Shown: piece by piece, positions 5,793-9,144 of the stretch
Layout of the letters: every line of letters begins with the position of its first letter
Position numbering within the stretch: the first letter of the stretch is position 1
Source: an uncultured Clostridia bacterium
Lineage (GTDB): Bacteria; Bacillota; Clostridia; TANB77; CAG-508
DNA: 9,144 nt
Direction: 5' to 3'
Assembly (NCBI GenBank): GCA_944393345.1
Contig: CALXZW010000049.1
Coordinates: 1-9,144, forward strand
Program-made: the position numbers and the translations under genes
Notes under the pieces: model-generated
The model's database searches: none
The model's input: only the letters and a program-made list of their open reading frames with translations
What the model was told of the DNA's origin: nothing

Positions 5793-6320
5793 TTACGACA
5801 TTATTCGACATATTATAATACTTGTAATAATTCCTACCATATCTGCTATTAATGAAACTAATAAAACAAATCTGATTTTTTTTACTTTTATACAACTTGT
5901 ATATATTGCTATAGTATATAATGTTGTTTCTGTTGATCCCATAATTGTAGAAGCAATCATCCCTATTTGACTATCTACACCATAATTTTTCATAATGTCG
6001 GTAGCTATAGCAATCGAACTACTTCCTGAAATTGGTCTTAGTAAAGCTAACGGCATTATTTCTTTTGGAAAATTAACAATATTTAATATTGGCTCTATAA
6101 AATTTATTATTATATCTAATATTCCTGAACTCCTTAATGCTCCTATTGCAACAAACAATCCTATTAACGTTGGAAATATACTAATCATTATGTTTATACC
6201 TTCTTTTGTTCCTTCTAAAAATGTATCAAAAATTTTATTTTTTTCAAAAACACCATATATTACTATAAATAATATTATTAGTGGCATGGCAAGATTAGAT
6301 ATAAAATCTAATATTTTCAT
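5793..6320 (-). CDS. spmB: Spore maturation protein B
   Basis: A 175-residue polytopic membrane protein of the SpmB/nucleoside-recognition (Gate) domain family. With SpmA it is needed in Bacillus for proper dehydration of the spore core and hence heat resistance; the molecular substrate is unknown. Family features are the N-terminal membrane segment (PLIILFIVIYGVF), FDTFLEGTKEGI, the PLALLRPISGS block and GSTETTLYTIAIY. A last hydrophobic stretch ends at the C-terminus. ATG at 6320 is preferred over the ATG at 6326, because GGAG (6329-6332) is eight bases from the former and only two from the latter. The ribosome binding site abuts the spmA stop codon (6333-6335), so translation is probably coupled. 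Length matches the family. Confidence 0.93.
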   Translation of the reverse strand: MKILDFISNLAMPLIILFIVIYGVFEKNKIFDTFLEGTKEGINIMISIFPTLIGLFVAIGALRSSGILDIIINFIEPILNIVNFPKEIMPLALLRPISGSSSIAIATDIMKNYGVDSQIGMIASTIMGSTETTLYTIAIYTSCIKVKKIRFVLLVSLIADMVGIITSIIICRIMS

Positions 6321-6332
6321 AATCATTTCTCC

Positions 6333-6908
6333 TTACTCATTCTTATAAAAATTTTTGTTAGTATAATTCCGTACTAATGCTGCACTTATACTTGCTACCC
6401 AAATTGGAAATATTATTTTTGTAGGATTATCTGACCCCATTGAATTTCTTATAGCAATTACTGTTGTTGGTATTATTTGTATTGATGCCGTATTTAATAT
6501 TATAAACATAGTCATAGAATTTGTAAGTTTTTCTTTATCTTTATTTTCTTCTTGCATACTTTTCATTGCTTTTAACCCTAAAGGTGTAGCAGCATTTCCT
6601 AAGCCTAATATGTTTGCTATCATATTCATAGATATTTCTTTTTCAGTTTTACTATTTTTTCTTACTTCTGGAAAAATAATTCTAATAATTGGTTTTAAAA
6701 TTTTTGTTAATTTTTCTGCAACAGTTGTTTCTGTTGCAATTTTCATTATTCCACACCAAAAACACATAGTTCCTAATAAATTAAGTGATAATTCTATTAC
6801 ACTATTAATACTTTCAAATATTGAAGAATTTAACTCTTTTAAATTTCCAGAAAAAATTCCATAAATAAATGATATTATTATGAAAATTGGCCAAACTATA
6901 TTTAACAA
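6333..6908 (-). CDS. spmA: Spore maturation protein A
   Basis: A 191-residue integral membrane protein of the SpmA family, partner of SpmB in spore core dehydration. Visible blocks are the N-terminal LNIVWPIFIIISFIYGIFSG, then ELSLNLLGTMCFWCGIMKIA, the signature NMIANILGLGNAATPLGLKAM, and LNTASIQIIPTTVIAIR. TTG at 6908 is chosen: AGGTG (6916-6920) lies seven bases upstream, and it yields M-L-N-I-V-W, like the M-V-N-I-I-W start of Bacillus SpmA. A GTG at 6917 overlaps this ribosome binding site and would add three residues. The gene is followed 12 bases later by spmB. In Bacillus spmAB follow the carboxypeptidase gene dacB; here dacB is absent and spmA is first in its transcript, divergent from abrB. 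A weak sigma-E-like promoter lies upstream. Confidence 0.93.
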   Translation of the reverse strand: MLNIVWPIFIIISFIYGIFSGNLKELNSSIFESINSVIELSLNLLGTMCFWCGIMKIATETTVAEKLTKILKPIIRIIFPEVRKNSKTEKEISMNMIANILGLGNAATPLGLKAMKSMQEENKDKEKLTNSMTMFIILNTASIQIIPTTVIAIRNSMGSDNPTKIIFPIWVASISAALVRNYTNKNFYKNE

Positions 6909-6961
6909 AATAATCACCTAAATAATTTTATTCTTAATTTAATTTTTTTATTCTATTTTAA

Positions 6962-6990
6962 TTGACCTATATTTGTATTTATGATATATT
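6962..6990 (+). promoter_or_regulatory. Sigma-A promoter of abrB (extended -10)
   Basis: TTGACC (6962-6967) is followed after exactly 17 bases by TATATT (6985-6990), with TGA at 6982-6984 forming a TGn extended -10. This is five of six matches in each hexamer. Transcription would start near 6997, about 45 bases before the abrB ATG at 7042, in keeping with an early vegetative promoter. Confidence 0.6.
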
Positions 6991-7001
6991 ATTCAATATC
7001 T
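6972..7001 (-). promoter_or_regulatory. Candidate sigma-E promoter of spmA-spmB
   Basis: On the minus strand AGATATT (7001 to 6995) contains the ATATT core of the sigma-E -35 element. It is followed after 15 bases by AATACAAA (6979 to 6972), six of eight to the CATACAHT -10 pattern. Transcription would start about 57 bases upstream of the spmA TTG. spmAB is under mother-cell control in Bacillus, which supports the reading, but the -10 match is imperfect and A+T-rich DNA gives false hits. The site overlaps the divergent abrB promoter. Confidence 0.3.
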
Positions 7002-7013
7002 AGGATTTGATAT
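6983..7013. promoter_or_regulatory. Three alternating GATAT/ATATC half-sites across the abrB start region
   Basis: GATAT (6983-6987), ATATC (6996-7000) and GATAT (7009-7013) recur at exactly 13-bp steps in alternating orientation, giving two overlapping inverted repeats with 8-bp spacers. They run from the abrB -10 box through the expected start site and also cover the -35 region of the candidate spmA promoter. This looks like an operator, possibly for autoregulation by AbrB, which represses its own gene in Bacillus. The half-site does not match the reported TGGNA AbrB preference. Confidence 0.3.
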
Positions 7014-7041
7014 AACTTTTTAAGGAGGAAGGTGTTTTTTT

Positions 7042-7311
7042 ATGAAATCAACAGGAATTGTAAGACGTGTAGATGAATTGGGTAGAGTCGTTATCCCTAT
7101 AGAGATAAGAAATCAATTTAATATTATTGAAAAAGACCCTATCGAAATTTATGTCGATGGATCTTCTATTGTTTTGAAAAAATTTGAACCTAATTGTATA
7201 TTTTGTGGAAACACAGAAAATTTATATAATTTTAATGATAAATTAATATGTGATAAATGTTCAAAAAAAATAGGAAATTTAAATGAAAAAAATAAAAAAA
7301 GTGAAAAATAA
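7042..7311 (+). CDS. abrB: AbrB-family transition-state regulator with zinc-ribbon-like C-terminus
   Basis: An 89-residue DNA-binding protein. Residues 1-48 form the AbrB/MazE/SpoVT swapped-hairpin domain and are close to Bacillus AbrB: MKSTGIVRRVDELGRVVIPIEIR, with DNA-contact arginines R8, R15 and R23 kept and the usual R24 replaced by Asn. AbrB proteins are global repressors of post-exponential genes. The C-terminal part differs from Bacillus and carries C52-x2-C55 and C70-x2-C73, a probable zinc-binding pair, as in clostridial AbrB homologues. The last 15 residues are Lys/Asn-rich and disordered-looking. Two ribosome-binding-like boxes, GGAGG (7024-7028) and GGTG (7031-7034), lie 13 and 7 bases before the ATG. 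A good sigma-A promoter lies at 6962-6990. The stop codon is the loop of the terminator hairpin shared with rsmI. Confidence 0.92.
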   Translation: MKSTGIVRRVDELGRVVIPIEIRNQFNIIEKDPIEIYVDGSSIVLKKFEPNCIFCGNTENLYNFNDKLICDKCSKKIGNLNEKNKKSEK

Positions 7312-7326
7312 TTTTTCACTTTTTTT
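7294..7326. terminator. Bidirectional terminator shared by abrB and rsmI
   Basis: Bases 7294-7308 pair perfectly with 7312-7326: seven A-T pairs, then GTG (7301-7303) with CAC (7317-7319), then five A-T pairs. The stem is 15 bp with the three-base loop TAA (7309-7311). The loop is the abrB stop codon, and the stem's outer end overlaps the rsmI stop codon (7325-7327). Each strand has an A-run before and a U-run after the GTG/CAC core, the standard layout of a two-way intrinsic terminator for convergent genes. Confidence 0.88.
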
Positions 7327-8152
7327 AAATAAATTGTTTATAAATTTCATTCTTATTAACATTTCTATCTTTAGCAATTTTTTTTATTATTTCTTTTTTA
7401 TCTAACCCTTTATTTTGATAAAATTCATAATGTTCTTCTAAAGATAATTTATTAATATCCTTTTCCTTTTCTTCTTTATTTGCTTCTATTATTATAATAA
7501 TTTCGCCTTTAATATCCTTTGCCATCTCTATTAATTCATTTAAATCTTTTCTTATAAACTCTTCATGAATTTTTGTAATTTCTCTTGCTATAACAACTTT
7601 TCTTTGTTTTAAAATTTCTTTTAAATCTTGTAATGTCTTCAATAATTTATGAGGTGCTTCATATAATATAATAGTTTTATTCATGTTTTTAATTTCTTCA
7701 AGCTTTAACTTTCTATTTTTCTTATTTAATGGCAAAAATCCTAAAAAAGTAAATTCTTTAGTATCTATTCCTGAACAAATCAAAGCATTAATCATAGCAC
7801 AAGCACCTGGAATTGGTATTACATTTATATCATTTTCAATACATCTCTTTATAATTTCTTCTCCTGGATCACAAATTCCAGGTGTACCAGCATCAGAAAC
7901 CAATGCTATTTTTTTCCCTTTCTTTAATTCTTCTATTAATATATCTGATTTTACTTCTTCATTATGCCTATGATAACTTATAAGTGGCTTTGAAATTTCT
8001 AAATGATTTAATAATTTTAAAGTATGTCTTGTATCTTCTGCTGCTACTAAATCTATTTGCTTTAATATTTTTATTGCTCTTAAAGTTATATCTTCTAGAT
8101 TCCCTATTGGAGTTGCTACAATATATAATTCACCCTGTACTTCATTTTGCAT
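7325..8152 (-). CDS. rsmI: 16S rRNA (cytidine-1402-2'-O)-methyltransferase RsmI
   Basis: A 275-residue cytoplasmic enzyme of the tetrapyrrole-methylase-like fold that 2'-O-methylates C1402 in the ribosomal decoding centre, using S-adenosylmethionine. Signature blocks are YIVATPIGNLEDITLRA (10-26), AAEDTRHT (37-44), ISYHRHNE (58-65), the SAM-binding loop SDAGTPGICDPGE (86-98) and PIPGACAMINALICSGI (113-129). The C-terminal half has the usual IILYEAPHK and VVIAREITKIHEE segments. ATG at 8152 matches the family N-terminus but lacks a close ribosome binding site. An AGAGGTGA box (8181-8188) lies 28 bases upstream, and an in-frame TTG at 8194 would put that box inside the gene. The start is therefore uncertain. 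It is second in an operon after trmN6 and convergent with abrB, as yabC is in Bacillus. Confidence 0.94.
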   Translation of the reverse strand: MQNEVQGELYIVATPIGNLEDITLRAIKILKQIDLVAAEDTRHTLKLLNHLEISKPLISYHRHNEEVKSDILIEELKKGKKIALVSDAGTPGICDPGEEIIKRCIENDINVIPIPGACAMINALICSGIDTKEFTFLGFLPLNKKNRKLKLEEIKNMNKTIILYEAPHKLLKTLQDLKEILKQRKVVIAREITKIHEEFIRKDLNELIEMAKDIKGEIIIIIEANKEEKEKDINKLSLEEHYEFYQNKGLDKKEIIKKIAKDRNVNKNEIYKQFI

Positions 8153-8212
8153 AATTTTATCATATATTTTTATATGATTTTCACCTCTTTTCAATTTTTA
8201 AATTTTTTATTT

Positions 8213-8956
8213 TTATATTTTATTATAAATTTTTTTTATTTCTAAACTATATTCTCCATTTTCATTATAGATATATAAATTTTTTTCTATTTTTAAAAAT
8301 GGTTTAGCATTTTTTATTCCTTTTATTAATACTAATTTAGGCTCTTTATCTTTTTTTGAAAAAACTAATCTTAAAATTTTAGGTTCAATTTTATGTTTTC
8401 TCATAATGCTTAATATGTCTACTAATCTTTCTGGTCTATGAACCATATAAAATTCGCCTTTATCTTTTAATAAATTTTTAGAAATCTTTATAAAATCTTC
8501 TAACGTTGCTGTTACTTCATGCCTTGACAATATTTTTTTATCATCTTCATTTAATATTCCTGTATTCATTACCTTATATGGTGGATTTGTTACAATAGCA
8601 TCAAAATAATTTGTTTTATAAATATTTTCTAAATTTAAAATATTTTCATTTATAATTTTAAATTTGCTTTCTAAATTATTTATTTTAATACTTCTTTTTG
8701 CCATATCATATACTTCTTCTTGAATTTCCACACCAATTATTTCTTTCAATTTTGTTTTAACACATAATAATGTTGCAATAATCCCTGTTCCCGTTCCTAA
8801 ATCTATTACTGTTGAATTGTTTTTAATATTTTTTGCAAAATCAGATAATAAAATACTATCTATTCCAAAACAAAATCCTTTTTCATTTTGAATAATTTTT
8901 AAATTTTTATATTCTAAATCATCTATTCTTTCATTTTCTTTTAAGTCTATTTCCAT
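8213..8956 (-). CDS. trmN6: tRNA1(Val) (adenine-37-N6)-methyltransferase family protein (YabB-like)
   Basis: A 247-residue class I SAM-dependent methyltransferase. Motif I is VIDLGTGTGIIATLL (50-64). The acidic end of strand 2 is IIGVEIQEE (73-81). The N6-adenine catalytic motif NPPY is at 124-127, preceded by FDAIVT. The N-terminal GFCFGIDSILLSDF (27-40) is typical of TrmN6/YabB, which methylates N6 of A37 in tRNA1(Val) in Escherichia coli; the target in this organism is inferred. ATG at 8956 has AAAGGA seven bases upstream. It has its own promoter (8997-9025) and is followed after 18 bp by rsmI, a pairing conserved as yabB-yabC in Bacillus, though the small GIY-YIG gene yazA between them there is missing here. 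Length is normal. Confidence 0.9.
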   Translation of the reverse strand: MEIDLKENERIDDLEYKNLKIIQNEKGFCFGIDSILLSDFAKNIKNNSTVIDLGTGTGIIATLLCVKTKLKEIIGVEIQEEVYDMAKRSIKINNLESKFKIINENILNLENIYKTNYFDAIVTNPPYKVMNTGILNEDDKKILSRHEVTATLEDFIKISKNLLKDKGEFYMVHRPERLVDILSIMRKHKIEPKILRLVFSKKDKEPKLVLIKGIKNAKPFLKIEKNLYIYNENGEYSLEIKKIYNKI

Positions 8957-8996
8957 ACCTCAATCCTTTTATTATTTAATTTTCTCGATTGCTATT

Positions 8997-9025
8997 ATTA
9001 TACAATAATTTTTATTTTTTTGCAA
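8997..9025 (-). promoter_or_regulatory. Sigma-A promoter of the trmN6-rsmI operon
   Basis: Minus-strand TTGCAA (9025 to 9020) is followed after exactly 17 bases by a perfect TATAAT (9002 to 8997). Transcription would start near 8990, about 34 bases before the trmN6 ATG. Upstream of the -35 box the minus strand is almost pure A tracts, which could act like an UP element. It is one of the two best vegetative promoter matches in the window. Confidence 0.65.
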
Positions 9026-9036
9026 AACTTTTTATT

Positions 9037-9144
<108 letters not shown>

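Noticed and set aside
5995..6348. Plus-strand open frame of 117 codons over spmB
   Set aside because: It is a shadow of spmB. The sense frame has clear family motifs and a proper ribosome binding site.
6610..6864. Plus-strand open frame inside spmA
   Set aside because: It is antisense to the SpmA signature region. The hydrophobic frame is a composition effect.
7683..7973. Plus-strand open frame inside rsmI
   Set aside because: It is antisense to the conserved SAM-binding part of RsmI and has no supporting signals.

Overview
The window is very A+T-rich, chromosomal-looking DNA from a low-GC, endospore-forming member of the Bacillota, most likely class Clostridia. Evidence: three sporulation loci (spoIIR, spmA, spmB), a Gram-positive AbrB-type regulator, GGAGG-type ribosome binding sites, TTGACA/TATAAT-like promoters, A/T-ending codons and repeated use of TTG/GTG starts. 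No rRNA, tRNA, CRISPR array, transposase, integrase or phage gene is visible. I cannot name the species.

Left block (1-1957, minus strand). A 160-residue protein of unknown function is followed by a UDPGP-family nucleotidyltransferase resembling UDP-N-acetylhexosamine pyrophosphorylases. The first eight codons of a third gene leave the window at base 1; its start resembles phospho-sugar mutases. All three starts are preceded by the identical 9-mer GAAAGGAAG. The hypothetical gene has a near-consensus sigma-A promoter with a palindrome over its -10 box. The nucleotidyltransferase appears to have its own promoter embedded in a hairpin region.

Centre (2099-5510, plus strand). spoIIR is preceded by a textbook-like sigma-F promoter, consistent with its role as the forespore signal that triggers pro-sigma-E processing in the mother cell. 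Then comes a compact housekeeping run: murA (peptidoglycan precursor synthesis, TTG start), a WalJ/YycJ-type metallo-beta-lactamase-fold hydrolase, and rlmH (23S rRNA methyltransferase, GTG start). The intergenic stretch after rlmH holds a 73-nt near-continuous stem-loop that is not a normal terminator; it is the least explained structure here.

Right block (5793-9025). spmA-spmB (spore maturation, minus strand) diverge from abrB across a 133-bp regulatory region with overlapping candidate promoters and three evenly spaced GATAT/ATATC half-sites. abrB converges on rsmI, and both genes end inside one shared 15-bp terminator hairpin. trmN6 and rsmI form a two-gene tRNA/rRNA methyltransferase operon with its own sigma-A promoter. 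The trmN6-rsmI-abrB arrangement matches the yabB-yabC-abrB neighbourhood of Bacillus subtilis, without the intervening yazA. The right edge (about 9037-9144) is a 12-bp T/A tandem repeat decaying into 32 T's, which may be a contig-end artefact.

Overall this is mainly core genome. The points worth a second look are regulatory and structural rather than a new multi-gene system.
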